Assembly: GCF_004340785.1 (NCBI RefSeq)
Contig: NZ_SLXS01000002.1
Location: 124,001 to 188,000, forward strand
Source: Tumebacillus sp. BK434
GTDB lineage: Bacteria > Bacillota > Bacilli > Tumebacillales > Tumebacillaceae
Length of the DNA: 64,000 nucleotides
Direction of reading: 5' to 3'
The notes under the pieces were generated by a model that made no database searches, was not told the DNA's origin, and worked only from the letters and a program-made list of their open reading frames with translations. The position numbers and the translations under genes are program-made. Shown here one piece after another: positions 26,424 through 33,921 of this stretch (position 1 is its first letter; every line of letters begins with the position of its first letter).

Positions 26424-27474
26424 AGACCGATATAACAAACTGAGTGACCTGCTCTGCGACCCGGAGATCGCCAGCGACCCGAAGAAGCTGCGCGACTACG
26501 GCAAAGAGCAGTCCGACCTGGAAGAGACGGTCAACGTCTTCCGTGAATACAAAGAGGTCGTGCAGGGCCTGGCCGACGCGAAGAGCATGCTCGGCGAGAA
26601 GCTCGACGACGAAATGCGCGACCTCGTCAAGATGGAGATCGACGAGCTGTCCGAGCGTGAAGAAGATCTGCAGGCGCGCATGACGATCCTGCTGCTGCCG
26701 AAAGACCCGCTCGATGAGAAAAACGTTATCGTCGAGATCCGCGGCGCGGCAGGCGGCGACGAAGCGGCCCTGTTTGCCGGCGATCTGTTCAAGATGTACA
26801 CCGCCTATGCGGAGCGTCAAGGCTGGAAGACCGAGACGGTGGAGGCGAGCTACACCGAACTGGGCGGCTTCCGCGAAGTCGTGTTCCAGATCATCGGCAA
26901 GGGCGCCTATTCCAAGCTGAAGTTCGAATCGGGCGCGCACCGCGTGCAGCGCGTGCCGACCACCGACTCCGGCGGCCGCATCCACACCTCGACGGCGACC
27001 GTTGCCGTCCTGCCGGAAGCGGAAGACGTGGAAGTGGAAATTCACGACAAAGACCTGCGCGTCGACACCTTCTGCTCGTCCGGCCCAGGCGGCCAGTCGG
27101 TCAACACCACCCAGTCGGCCGTCCGCATCACCCACGTGCCGACCGGCGTGTCCGTCTCCTGCCAGGATGAAAAGTCGCAGATCAAAAACAAAGAGCGCGC
27201 GATGAAAGTCCTGCGTGCCCGCCTGTTCGAGATCGAGCTGAAGAAACAGCAGGAAGCGGCCGCTTCTGCCCGCAAATCGGCAGTCGGTACCGGCGACCGC
27301 TCCGAGCGGATCCGCACCTACAACTTCCCGCAATCGCGCGTCACCGACCACCGCATCGGCCTGACGCTGCACAAGCTGGACTACATCCTCGCCGGCGACC
27401 TCGACGAGATCATCAACACTTTGATCCAAGTCGAGCGCACCGACGCGCTGAAAGCGCAAAACGAGGAAGAATAA
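26398..27474 (+). CDS. prfA: Peptide chain release factor 1
   Basis: Terminates translation at UAA and UAG. ATG 26398 has AGAGGTG 6 bp upstream; GTG 26389 overlaps that site and is unlikely. 358 residues. The codon-recognition PAT-type motif lies in [18 protein letters not shown], and the catalytic GGQ in [17 protein letters not shown]. The [18 protein letters not shown] block is typical. Coupled by TAATG to prmC, whose product methylates the GGQ glutamine. Confidence 0.96.
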   Translation: MIDRLQALEDRYNKLSDLLCDPEIASDPKKLRDYGKEQSDLEETVNVFREYKEVVQGLADAKSMLGEKLDDEMRDLVKMEIDELSEREEDLQARMTILLLPKDPLDEKNVIVEIRGAAGGDEAALFAGDLFKMYTAYAERQGWKTETVEASYTELGGFREVVFQIIGKGAYSKLKFESGAHRVQRVPTTDSGGRIHTSTATVAVLPEAEDVEVEIHDKDLRVDTFCSSGPGGQSVNTTQSAVRITHVPTGVSVSCQDEKSQIKNKERAMKVLRARLFEIELKKQQEAAASARKSAVGTGDRSERIRTYNFPQSRVTDHRIGLTLHKLDYILAGDLDEIINTLIQVERTDALKAQNEEE

Positions 27475-28364
27475 TGTCTCACGGGACGATGGAAACGATT
27501 CGGGAAGCCCTGTTGCGGGCTTCCCGTTTCTTTGAAGAAAAAGGGGTGCGCGCGCCGCAGTTCAACGCGGAGCTGCTGCTGCAGCATGTGCTCCGCATCG
27601 ACCGCACCAGGATGCTGGTGCGGTTTCAGGAGCCGTTTCCGCAGGCGGAGCGGGAAGCGTTCGACCGTCTGCTGGCCCGGCGCGGCGCCGGGGTGCCGCT
27701 GCAGCATCTGACCGGCGAGCAGGAGTTTTACGGACGTCCCTTTTACGTGTCGGGGGATGTGCTGATCCCGCGCCCGGAGACGGAACTGCTGATCGAGCGC
27801 GTGCTGCAGGAGCAAGGCGCGTTTGACGCGCCTGTCATTGTCGATATCGGGACGGGGAGTGGGGCGATCGCCTTGACCTTGGCGCTGGAATGGCCGGCAG
27901 CGCAAGTGTTCGCTGTGGATATCTCCCCGGCAGCGCTGCAGATGGCACGGCGCAATGCCGAGCGGCTGGGCGTGGCCGACCGGGTGGAATTTTTGCAAGG
28001 GGATCTGGTGCAGCCGCTGGCTGCACGCGGGCTGCGGCCGCAGATCGTCGTCTCCAACCCGCCATACATCCCGACGGCCGACTGTGAACAGCTCGACGTG
28101 GAAGTGCGCGATCATGAACCGCGCCTTGCGCTCGACGGCGGCGCGGACGGGCTGTATCCGTACCGCGTGATCTGCGGGGCGCTGCCAAAGCTATGGCCGG
28201 ACGACGGGCCGGCTTTTGTGGCGTATGAAGTGGGGATTCATCAAGACCGCGACGTGGAAGCGATGATTCGCGCGGCGCTGCCCGCCGGGGAATCAGGTGA
28301 GACGGGCATCGTGCCGGACTGGCAAGGCATCGGGCGCGTGATCTGGGGCAGACGGGGAGAGTGA
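27474..28364 (+). CDS. prmC: Release factor glutamine methyltransferase
   Basis: Methylates the GGQ glutamine of release factors using SAM. 296 residues; ATG 27474 shares its A with the prfA stop, and GAGGAAG is just upstream. An N-terminal five-helix release-factor-binding domain ends at QHLTGEQEFYGRPFYV. The Rossmann methyltransferase follows: motif I DIGTGSGAIAL, acidic loop VFAVDISPAAL and the substrate motif SNPPYIP. An alternative start at residue 6 (METIREALL) is possible. Confidence 0.95.
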   Translation: MSHGTMETIREALLRASRFFEEKGVRAPQFNAELLLQHVLRIDRTRMLVRFQEPFPQAEREAFDRLLARRGAGVPLQHLTGEQEFYGRPFYVSGDVLIPRPETELLIERVLQEQGAFDAPVIVDIGTGSGAIALTLALEWPAAQVFAVDISPAALQMARRNAERLGVADRVEFLQGDLVQPLAARGLRPQIVVSNPPYIPTADCEQLDVEVRDHEPRLALDGGADGLYPYRVICGALPKLWPDDGPAFVAYEVGIHQDRDVEAMIRAALPAGESGETGIVPDWQGIGRVIWGRRGE

Positions 28365-28369
28365 CGCAG

Positions 28370-28549
28370 ATGGCTGCAGATAAGAAATGGATGCTGTTGT
28401 TTATTTTCTTGGGCTTCTTGTTCGCCTTGTTTATCACCTTCGGGCGCGACTATGTAGAGCACGCGCCGCTGATCGGCTGGGGCGGCGCGGTCGTTTGCTA
28501 CGGCATCGCCTATGGCATCACCCGCACGGCGAGCAGGCGGAAACGCTAG
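28370..28549 (+). CDS. Small two-helix membrane protein (ywkF position)
   Basis: 59 residues from ATG 28370, with GGGGAGAG 8 bp upstream. Two hydrophobic segments (WMLLFIFLGFLFALFITF and APLIGWGGAVVCYGIAYGI) are joined by a short charged loop, with a basic C-terminus (RRKR). It occupies the place of ywkF between prmC and spoIIR in B. subtilis; homology to YwkF is not established. Function unknown. Confidence 0.7.
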   Translation: MAADKKWMLLFIFLGFLFALFITFGRDYVEHAPLIGWGGAVVCYGIAYGITRTASRRKR

Positions 28550-28550
28550 T

Positions 28551-28575
28551 CTAGCATTTTTTTGCTAGAATTTTT
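28551..28575 (+). terminator. Terminator-like hairpin
   Basis: CTAGCA (28551-28556) pairs with TGCTAG (28563-28568) and is followed by AATTTTT. It is short but has a good tail. Confidence 0.6.
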
Positions 28576-28655
28576 CTGCTGCTAGGTTTAAACTCGCAAT
28601 CTCGCGTCCATACTCGTAGCATAAGAGATGACCAGTTACGAGGGGGATGCAAGCG

Positions 28656-29405
28656 ATGAGACAAGAGTTGGCGATGGTGCGGGAAGCGGTCGAGAAAGTG
28701 AACAAACGGGCGGCGATCGCGCTGCTGCTCGCGGCGGCGATGATCGGGATTGGCGTTGGCCCGACCGAAGCGCAAGACCTCGGACCGGTCGCGGCAAACG
28801 TGGTGATCGACGACGAGATGATGCAAGAGCAGGTGCAGACCGGGCAGTCGATCCCGGGCGACGCGATCCGCCTGCGCATCATCGCCAACAGCGACTCGGC
28901 GGAAGACCAGCAGCTGAAGCGCGACATTCGCGACGAGATCATCGCAGCGATCGCGGTGGAAGTGGAAGGGCTGAAGACGGCCGAAGCTGCGCGGGAACAG
29001 ATCCGTGCGGCCGTGCCGGAGATGAACGAGATCGCCAAGCGCGTGATCGAAGAGCAAGGTTACTCCTACCCGGTGGCGACCGACTTTGGCCTCGTGCCGT
29101 TCCCGACCAAGATGTACGGCACCGAAGTCTACCCGGCCGGCGAGTACGAAGCGCTGCGCATCCAAGTTGGGGAGGCGAAAGGCCAAAACTGGTGGTGCGT
29201 GCTGTTCCCGCCGCTGTGCTTTGTGGACATGAGCAATGGCGACGCAGTCAAGGCGAAAGACATGGAGACGGCTGCGATCACGACCGTCGCGGTGAAAGAC
29301 GCGGCCGGCGGCGAGCAGGAAGTGGAAGTCCGCTCCGCCTTGTTCGACAAGATCGCCTCCTGGTGGGACGGCCTCACTGACAGCATCGGCGGTTTCTTCG
29401 CCTAA
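28656..29405 (+). CDS. spoIIR: Stage II sporulation protein R
   Basis: Forespore-made signalling protein secreted into the intermembrane space, where it triggers SpoIIGA to process pro-sigma-E. 249 residues from ATG 28656 (GAGGGGG 9 bp upstream; the ATG at 28647 touches that site). It has a signal segment (RAAIALLLAAAMIGIGV) and the family core IPGDAIRLRIIANSDSAEDQQLKRDIRDEI. VPFPTKMYGTEVYPAGEYEALRIQVG and NWWCVLFPPLCFVD follow. In B. subtilis it is a sigma-F gene; CATACTC about 45 bp upstream resembles a forespore -10, but this is weak. Confidence 0.95.
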   Translation: MRQELAMVREAVEKVNKRAAIALLLAAAMIGIGVGPTEAQDLGPVAANVVIDDEMMQEQVQTGQSIPGDAIRLRIIANSDSAEDQQLKRDIRDEIIAAIAVEVEGLKTAEAAREQIRAAVPEMNEIAKRVIEEQGYSYPVATDFGLVPFPTKMYGTEVYPAGEYEALRIQVGEAKGQNWWCVLFPPLCFVDMSNGDAVKAKDMETAAITTVAVKDAAGGEQEVEVRSALFDKIASWWDGLTDSIGGFFA

Positions 29406-29459
29406 TTTTCGGCAAGCGAATCACACAGCATCCCCTCTGTGCATAGTGTGTGAAACAAG

Positions 29460-29502
29460 CCCGCATCCTGAGAGCATGTGACTCCGGGGTGTGGGTTTTT
29501 TT
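29460..29502 (+). terminator. Intrinsic terminator after spoIIR
   Basis: CCCGCATCC (29460-29468) pairs with GGGTGTGGG (29487-29495, two G-T pairs), followed by seven T. A second hairpin TCACACA/TGTGTGA (29421-29453) lies between it and the stop codon. Confidence 0.8.
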
Positions 29503-29577
29503 GTGCATACTCTAGCATATTCGAACATCTTCGCTCATAGAGATAGAGTAACCAATTGCGGAGAGGACGTGCGAAGG

Positions 29578-30075
29578 ATGAACATCGTGATACGCAAAGC
29601 GGAGCAGAGCGATCGGGAGACGATCCAAGGGCTGCTGCTCGGAGCGGGAGTCAGCGCGCAGGGCGTGGAAGAGCAGGTGGACGGCTTTTTGCTGGTCGAG
29701 GCGGTGGACGGGGGGCAGAGGTCGGCCGTCGGCACGGTGGGACTGGAGATCATCGACGGCCAATACGGGGTGATGCGCTCGCTGGTGATCAAAAAAGGGG
29801 CGAACACCGCCGACCTCGGCGCGGAGCTGATCCGGCTGTTTGTGGCTTATGTGGAGACGACCGAGATTCGGCAGCTGTACTTACTCACACAATCCACAGC
29901 GGCCCCCCTGTTTATCCACATCGGGTTTTCCACAATCCACAGGGAGCAGCTGCCGGAAGCGGTAGCCCAGAGCCCACACTTCCTGGCGTATAAAAATCAG
30001 GCGGCGGTCTGCTTGGTGAAAACGTATACATCCACAAGTTATCCACACCCGCATGTGGATAGTGTGAATAAATAG
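29578..30075 (+). CDS. ywlB: GNAT-family N-acetyltransferase (YwlB position)
   Basis: 165 residues from ATG 29578, with GGAGAGGA about 10 bp upstream. GNAT fold: N-terminal IRKAEQSDRETIQGLLLGAGV, VEAVDGGQRSAVGTVGLE, then the acetyl-CoA strand and loop MRSLVIKKGANTADLGAELIRLFV (in place of R/QxxGxG/A). LYLLTQSTAAPLFIHIGF follows. Substrate unknown. Synteny (spoIIR-ywlB-ywlC) supports YwlB. The last 50 codons overlap a cluster of DnaA boxes, so the C-terminal sequence (TSTSYPHPHVDSVNK) is probably shaped by that DNA function. Confidence 0.82.
   Translation: MNIVIRKAEQSDRETIQGLLLGAGVSAQGVEEQVDGFLLVEAVDGGQRSAVGTVGLEIIDGQYGVMRSLVIKKGANTADLGAELIRLFVAYVETTEIRQLYLLTQSTAAPLFIHIGFSTIHREQLPEAVAQSPHFLAYKNQAAVCLVKTYTSTSYPHPHVDSVNK
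29881..30071. other. DnaA-box cluster at the ywlB-ywlC junction
   Basis: Matches to TTATNCACA: perfect at 29912-29920 (plus), 30039-30047 (plus) and 30063-30071 (minus). One mismatch at 29881-29889, 29926-29934 and 30054-30062 (minus). Weaker CCACA-containing copies lie at 29890-29898, 29933-29941 and 30028-30036. About nine sites in 190 bp is far above chance. From memory, a DnaA-binding cluster is reported in the B. subtilis ywlC-ywlB intergenic region, the same place. A role in titrating or regulating DnaA is inference. Confidence 0.8.
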
Positions 30076-30130
30076 GAACCTATGTTCTTCTTTTTTTCGA
30101 CAAAATGATTCATATTTTTCCCTGTTCTTT

Positions 30131-30139
30131 TGCTATACT
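30131..30139 (+). promoter_or_regulatory. Extended -10 promoter for ywlC
   Basis: TGC-TATACT (30131-30139) with no good -35; it lies 35 bp before the start codon. It is just downstream of the DnaA-box cluster, so DnaA binding could influence it. Confidence 0.5.
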
Positions 30140-30174
30140 AAGGACACAATCCATACGAACAGGGACGGTAGCAG

Positions 30175-31197
30175 ATGGAGACAAAACGATTTGGAACAAC
30201 CGAGCAGGAGATTGCGGAAGCGGCCGCCTTGCTGCAAGACGGCGAAGTGGTCGGCTTTCCGACGGAGACGGTCTACGGGCTGGGCGCCAATGCGTTCGAT
30301 GCCGCGGCTGTGGATAAGATTTTTAAAGCGAAAGGGCGGCCTTCCGACAACCCGCTGATTGTCCACATTGCGCACCGGCAGGATGTGGACAAATTGGCGC
30401 AGGCGGTGCCGGAAGGGGCGGCCCTGTGCATGGAGCATTTTTGGCCGGGGCCGCTGACGATCGTGCTGCCCTGTGTGGACGGCGTGCCGCGCAACGTGAC
30501 GGCAGGGCTGCGCACGGTGGGCATTCGGATGCCCGACCATGTGACGGCGCTGCAGCTGATCGACGCGGCCGGTGTGCCGCTGGCCGCGCCGAGCGCGAAC
30601 CGCTCCGGCCGCCCGAGCCCGACGACGGCGGAGCATGTGCTGGAAGACCTCAGCGGGCGCATCGCCGGCGTGGTCGACGGCGGGGCGGCAGGTGTGGGCG
30701 TCGAGTCGACCGTGCTCGATTTTACCGGGGACCGGCCGATGATCCTGCGTCCGGGCGGCGTGACTCGCGAGATGCTGCAGGACGTGATCGGCGAGGTCGG
30801 CATCGACCCGGCCTTGGCGAGCGGGGTCGGCACGCCGAAGTCGCCCGGAGTGAAATACACGCATTATGCGCCTCAAGGCGAGATGTGGCTGGTCGAAGGC
30901 GAGCAGGATGCTGCCAAGATCGCCGCGCTGACGGCAGACGCGCAGGCGGCAGGGCGCCGCGTCGGCGTGCTGACGACAGCCGAGCGCGCCGGGCAGTACC
31001 GGGCCGACGTGGTGATTCCCTGCGGCAAGCGCAGCGATCTATCCACCGTGGCGGCCGGACTGTATGAGGCGATCCGGCAGTTCGACCACGCCGGGGCCGA
31101 TGTGATCTACGCGGAAGTGTTTCCGGAGACGGGCGTGGGGCTGGCGGTGATGAACCGTTTGCGCAAAGCGGCGAGCCATCGAGTTATCCGTGCCTAA
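30175..31197 (+). CDS. ywlC: L-threonylcarbamoyladenylate synthase (Sua5/YwlC)
   Basis: Makes threonylcarbamoyl-AMP from threonine, bicarbonate and ATP, for the t6A modification of ANN-decoding tRNAs. 340 residues, the long Sua5 type. An N-terminal YrdC domain has VVGFPTETVYGLGANA, KIFKAKGRPSDNPLIVHI and AAPSANRSGRPSPTTAEHV. The linker SPGVKYTHYAPQG (about residues 222-234) leads to a C-terminal Rossmann-like Sua5 domain. AGGGACGG precedes ATG 30175. It is followed by a terminator-like hairpin. Confidence 0.95.
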   Translation: METKRFGTTEQEIAEAAALLQDGEVVGFPTETVYGLGANAFDAAAVDKIFKAKGRPSDNPLIVHIAHRQDVDKLAQAVPEGAALCMEHFWPGPLTIVLPCVDGVPRNVTAGLRTVGIRMPDHVTALQLIDAAGVPLAAPSANRSGRPSPTTAEHVLEDLSGRIAGVVDGGAAGVGVESTVLDFTGDRPMILRPGGVTREMLQDVIGEVGIDPALASGVGTPKSPGVKYTHYAPQGEMWLVEGEQDAAKIAALTADAQAAGRRVGVLTTAERAGQYRADVVIPCGKRSDLSTVAAGLYEAIRQFDHAGADVIYAEVFPETGVGLAVMNRLRKAASHRVIRA

Positions 31198-31209
31198 TGT
31201 CTGAAAATG

Positions 31210-31256
31210 GCGGAGAGGAGCCTGAAAGATGGGCTCGTCTCCGCTTCATCTTTTCT
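31210..31256 (+). terminator. Terminator after ywlC
   Basis: GCGGAGA-G-GAGCC (31210-31222) pairs with GGCTC-G-TCTCCGC (31232-31244), then a T-rich tail (TTCATCTTTTCT). One G-G mismatch. Confidence 0.7.
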
Positions 31257-31296
31257 CAGTGGATCATGTATAATGAGAAGAGACAATTGCATGATC

Positions 31297-31430
31297 CATG
31301 GCTGAGTTCCGGCTTGATCCGGAAGCGGAGGACCCAATCAACATGGGGTGAATTCTGCCTGCAGGGGCAGAAAGGGTGAACATGATCTCTCTTGCCACCC
31401 GAACCCGACAGCTAACTTCGTAAGCCGATG
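31297..31430 (+). promoter_or_regulatory. c-di-AMP riboswitch (ydaO-yuaA class)
   Basis: The conserved core is clear: GGACCCA (31330-31336), GGGGTGAAT (31345-31353), and CCCGAACCCGACAGCTAAC (31398-31416) followed by TTCGTAAGCC. The outer stem pairs CATGGCT near 31297 with AGCCGATG near 31430. A -10 TATAAT lies at 31269-31274. These blocks define the ydaO class, which in Bacilli switches off K+ uptake and cell-wall genes when c-di-AMP is high. Only about 7 nt separate it from the ribosome site and no terminator is seen, so control may be at translation. Confidence 0.9.
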
Positions 31431-31449
31431 CGAGAAGAGGGTGAAACGT

Positions 31450-31854
31450 GTGAACCGTTGTCTGATCGTCACCATGGACGAGTCGGCCGTGCCGTTCGTT
31501 CAAACGCTGCACACCTTGGGGCTGGACTGCGCTTTTTTGGATTTTTGCGCACAAACGTCCCAATTTTTGCGCGAGCAGAAAGTGGAGGCACCCGTGATCA
31601 AGGTCGGCCCGCACAAGCAGGATGTCGTAGACAGACTGCGGGCATGTTCGTTTGACACGGCGGTCGTCTTCGAAGGGCCGTGGCTGGAAAGCGCGCTGAT
31701 CGTTCAGGCGCTGAAGCTGGCCGGAATTGGCAAAGTCGTCGTCGTCGCGCAAAATCAAAGCTTCATGCGCTCCTACCGCGCCTTGGGCGCCGACCGGGTG
31801 GTTGGCGTGCGCCGCTGGAACCGCGATTCGCTGCGCGTGCTGAGCGCTGTATAA
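31450..31854 (+). CDS. RCK-N/TrkA-N-like single-domain protein
   Basis: 134 residues from GTG 31450, with GAGGGTG 6 bp upstream. It reads as one Rossmann-type half-domain: strands VNRCLIVTM, CAFLDF and FDTAVVFEGP, then VVVVAQNQSFMRSYRALGADRVVGVRR, which strongly recalls the end of RCK-N (KtrA/TrkA-N) domains. The glycine-rich GxGxxG of NAD-binding members is missing (TMDES instead), and there is no RCK-C domain. Placement behind a c-di-AMP riboswitch fits a potassium-channel or transporter regulator. No ktrB/trkH-type transporter is adjacent, so a partner must be elsewhere. Function inferred. Confidence 0.65.
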   Translation: MNRCLIVTMDESAVPFVQTLHTLGLDCAFLDFCAQTSQFLREQKVEAPVIKVGPHKQDVVDRLRACSFDTAVVFEGPWLESALIVQALKLAGIGKVVVVAQNQSFMRSYRALGADRVVGVRRWNRDSLRVLSAV

Positions 31855-31858
31855 CCGG

Positions 31859-31898
31859 AAAGACCGGAGCTTGATCGATCAGGCTCAGGTCTTTTTTT
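31859..31898 (+). terminator. Intrinsic terminator after the RCK-N-like gene
   Basis: AAAGACC (31859-31865) pairs with GGTCTTT (31888-31894), with an inner GAGC/GCTC pair and further T. Confidence 0.8.
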
Positions 31899-32007
31899 TA
31901 TGGATTTTTCTTGGCAAAGGGCACTTGTCCACACCTCTTCGCTCCGGTCTACATACGATGGAGTACAAACATCAGCAAGGATGATTCTTTCGGAGGTGGA
32001 AGCAGGA

Positions 32008-32397
32008 ATGCAAAAGCAGTTTGAAAAACTGATTGGCAAAGCGGTCACTCTTTATACGAAAGACGGCCCGAAGGTGGGCATCGTCGAGAAGGTAAGCGCG
32101 AAAGGTGTCACTTTGAGAGAGTTGCCGAAAAAGGACCGCAAGGGCCTCGATGTCGAGCATGTCTTCTTCGGTGGAGGTTTTTATCCGTATGGCGGCATTG
32201 GCGGTTTTGGCGGAGCGGGCCTCGGGGTTGGCCTCGGTGTCGGAGCGGGCGTCGGCTTAGGCGCCGGGTTGGGATTTGGCCGTCCGTTCGGATTTGGCCG
32301 TCCGTTCGGGTTCGGTGGTCCGGTGGGGTTCGGCGGTCCGGTGGGGTTCGGACGTCCGTTCGGGTTTGGCCGTCCGTTCGGCGGCATGTTCTGGTAA
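32008..32397 (+). CDS. Glycine-rich repeat protein, probably spore-associated
   Basis: 129 residues from ATG 32008, with GGAGGTGG 8 bp upstream. Residues 1-50 form a small beta domain (KLIGKAVTLYTKDGPKVGIVEKVSAKGVTLREL) resembling spore-coat or Sm-like domains. The rest is Gly-rich, first GxGxG-type (GVGLGVGAGVGLG), then about five copies of FGRPFG or FGGPVG, ending MFW. The repeat unit is also visible in the DNA. CATACGAT at 31952-31959 resembles a mother-cell sigma-E/K -10. A coat or exosporium role is inference. Confidence 0.75.
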   Translation: MQKQFEKLIGKAVTLYTKDGPKVGIVEKVSAKGVTLRELPKKDRKGLDVEHVFFGGGFYPYGGIGGFGGAGLGVGLGVGAGVGLGAGLGFGRPFGFGRPFGFGGPVGFGGPVGFGRPFGFGRPFGGMFW

Positions 32398-32414
32398 TCG
32401 CAGAGAGTGTGCAG

Positions 32415-32447
32415 AAAGCTCCGGCTTGGAAAAGCCGGGGCTTTTTG
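32415..32447 (+). terminator. Intrinsic terminator after the Gly-rich gene
   Basis: AAAGCTCCGGCTT pairs with AAGCCGGGGCTTT; loop GGAA; T tail. Confidence 0.88.
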
Positions 32448-32546
32448 CCTTGTCCGATTTGGCTGCTCCGCATGTGGTTCAGAACGGGGGACAGGTTGCA
32501 TACACATGAGAGGGACGGACAACCGGGGGGAGGGACAGTCGTTTTG

Positions 32547-33113
32547 ATGACCAGTATACAGTGGGGAGAGTTCATGACGCTATTGCTGATGGCGCTGGCC
32601 CTTGGCATGGATGCGTTCTCCCTGGGGCTTGGCATGGGCATGCTGCGGCTGAACTCCCGGGAGATTTCGAAGATCTCGCTGACGATCGGATTATTCCATG
32701 TGCTGATGCCTTTGATCGGGATGGCGGCCGGCCTGTACCTGGCGCAAGCGGTGGGCGAGATGACCAAATGGATCGGCGCCCTGCTGTTGATTGGGCTAGG
32801 TGTACATATGGTGTGGAATTCGCTAAAAGGGGATGACGAGGATGCCGGACTGCGCGGCGGGTCGCGGACGACCGGCCTCGGTCTGATCCTGTTTGCGCTG
32901 TCGGTCAGCATCGACTCGCTGTCGGTCGGCTTCTCGCTGGGGACGCTCGGGGCCAATGTGGGGGTCGCCGTGGCCTTGTTTGGCATCTGCGGCGCGATGA
33001 TGGCGGCGACGGGACTGTCGATCGGCAGCCGTGCCTCGCATCTGTTCGGGGAGTACGGCGAAGCGATCGGCGGGGCGGTGCTGGTGGCGTTTGGCGTGAA
33101 ATTCCTGCTGTGA
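32547..33113 (+). CDS. mntP: Manganese efflux pump MntP
   Basis: Exports Mn2+ across the membrane. 188 residues, six helices. The start at ATG 32547 (MTSIQWGEFMTLLLMAL) fits the known short N-terminal extension of Bacillus YwlD; ATG 32574 is an alternative with GGGGAGAG close by. Conserved acidic residues sit in ALALGMDAFSLGLGMGM and LFALSVSIDSLSVGFSLG, an internal repeat of the fold. Synteny with ywlD supports the call. No Mn riboswitch (yybP type) is visible upstream. It is followed 13 bp later by a second metal transporter. Confidence 0.93.
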   Translation: MTSIQWGEFMTLLLMALALGMDAFSLGLGMGMLRLNSREISKISLTIGLFHVLMPLIGMAAGLYLAQAVGEMTKWIGALLLIGLGVHMVWNSLKGDDEDAGLRGGSRTTGLGLILFALSVSIDSLSVGFSLGTLGANVGVAVALFGICGAMMAATGLSIGSRASHLFGEYGEAIGGAVLVAFGVKFLL

Positions 33114-33126
33114 GGAGGGTGGCTTT

Positions 33127-33867
33127 GTGGCGCAAATCTTGCTGGTGAGTTTACTGTCGGGCTTGGCAACGACGCTGGGCGGTCTGTTGGTGCTGCGCAT
33201 CGGCAAGCTGACGCGGCACGGGCTGGCCTTTTTTCTGGCGCTGGCGGCGGGCATCATGCTGGCGGTGGTCTGCGCCGACCTGATTCCGGCGTCCTATGCG
33301 GGCGGGGGCGCGAACGCGGTCTTGTACGGGGTGACCGCAGGCTGGTTGTTCATGATGGTGATGCGCCGCTGCGTGACGGCGGTGCTGCGCAGGTCGCCTT
33401 TGGCGAAAGGGGCGTCGTTTCACTATCTGCGGCTCGGCTGGTTCATCGCGGTGGTGACCGCCTTGCACGACATTCCGGAAGGCTTGGCGATCGGCGCGGG
33501 TGACATGCTGCATCCGGAGCTCGGCATGCTGCTCGCGCTGGCGATCGGGCTGCACAACCTGCCGGAGGGGATGTCGATCGCCGTACCGCTGCGCATGGCG
33601 GGGATCCCGGGGAAGAAGATTCTGGGGATCATCACGCTGGCCGCTTTCTTCACGCCGCTGGGGACGCTGGTCGGGATCTTGCTGTTTGAGGTGTCACCGC
33701 AGCTGATCTCGATGTCGATGGGCTTTGCGGCGGGCGCGATGGGCTATGTGGTGGCACGGGACTTGTGGCCGGAAGCGTGGCATTCGTCGAAGCTGATCAC
33801 GGCGGGCGGCACGATCCTTGGGGCGGCTCTGCTCCTGATCGCCGGGCACCTGCATTTGCACGGGTGA
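33127..33867 (+). CDS. ZIP-family divalent metal transporter
   Basis: 246 residues from GTG 33127, with GAGGAGGGTGG upstream. About eight helices. The two metal-site motifs typical of ZIP transporters are ALHDIPEGLAIGAG and GLHNLPEGMSIAVP. A long cytosolic loop between helices 3 and 4 is short on histidine. It is close to the ZupT/GufA branch that imports zinc, iron or manganese, though some members export. Co-transcription with mntP suggests a shared role in metal balance. This gene is an addition to the ywlD-ywlE order of B. subtilis. Confidence 0.9.
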   Translation: MAQILLVSLLSGLATTLGGLLVLRIGKLTRHGLAFFLALAAGIMLAVVCADLIPASYAGGGANAVLYGVTAGWLFMMVMRRCVTAVLRRSPLAKGASFHYLRLGWFIAVVTALHDIPEGLAIGAGDMLHPELGMLLALAIGLHNLPEGMSIAVPLRMAGIPGKKILGIITLAAFFTPLGTLVGILLFEVSPQLISMSMGFAAGAMGYVVARDLWPEAWHSSKLITAGGTILGAALLLIAGHLHLHG

Positions 33868-33885
33868 GGGACTGGCGGCTATACT
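33856..33885 (+). promoter_or_regulatory. Promoter for ywlE
   Basis: TTGCAC (33856-33861), 18 bp, TATACT (33880-33885), overlapping the 3' end of the ZIP gene. Confidence 0.55.
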
Positions 33886-33921
33886 GAGAGGGAGCAAGCG
33901 AACGGAATGAGGAGGATTCGG

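Noticed and set aside
29881-30071. Replication origin
   Set aside because: The DnaA boxes are clustered, but dnaA, dnaN and an AT-rich unwinding region are absent; a titration or regulatory cluster fits better.
31197-31379. 60-codon plus-strand frame before the RCK-N-like gene
   Set aside because: It runs through the ywlC terminator hairpin and the c-di-AMP aptamer; no ribosome site.
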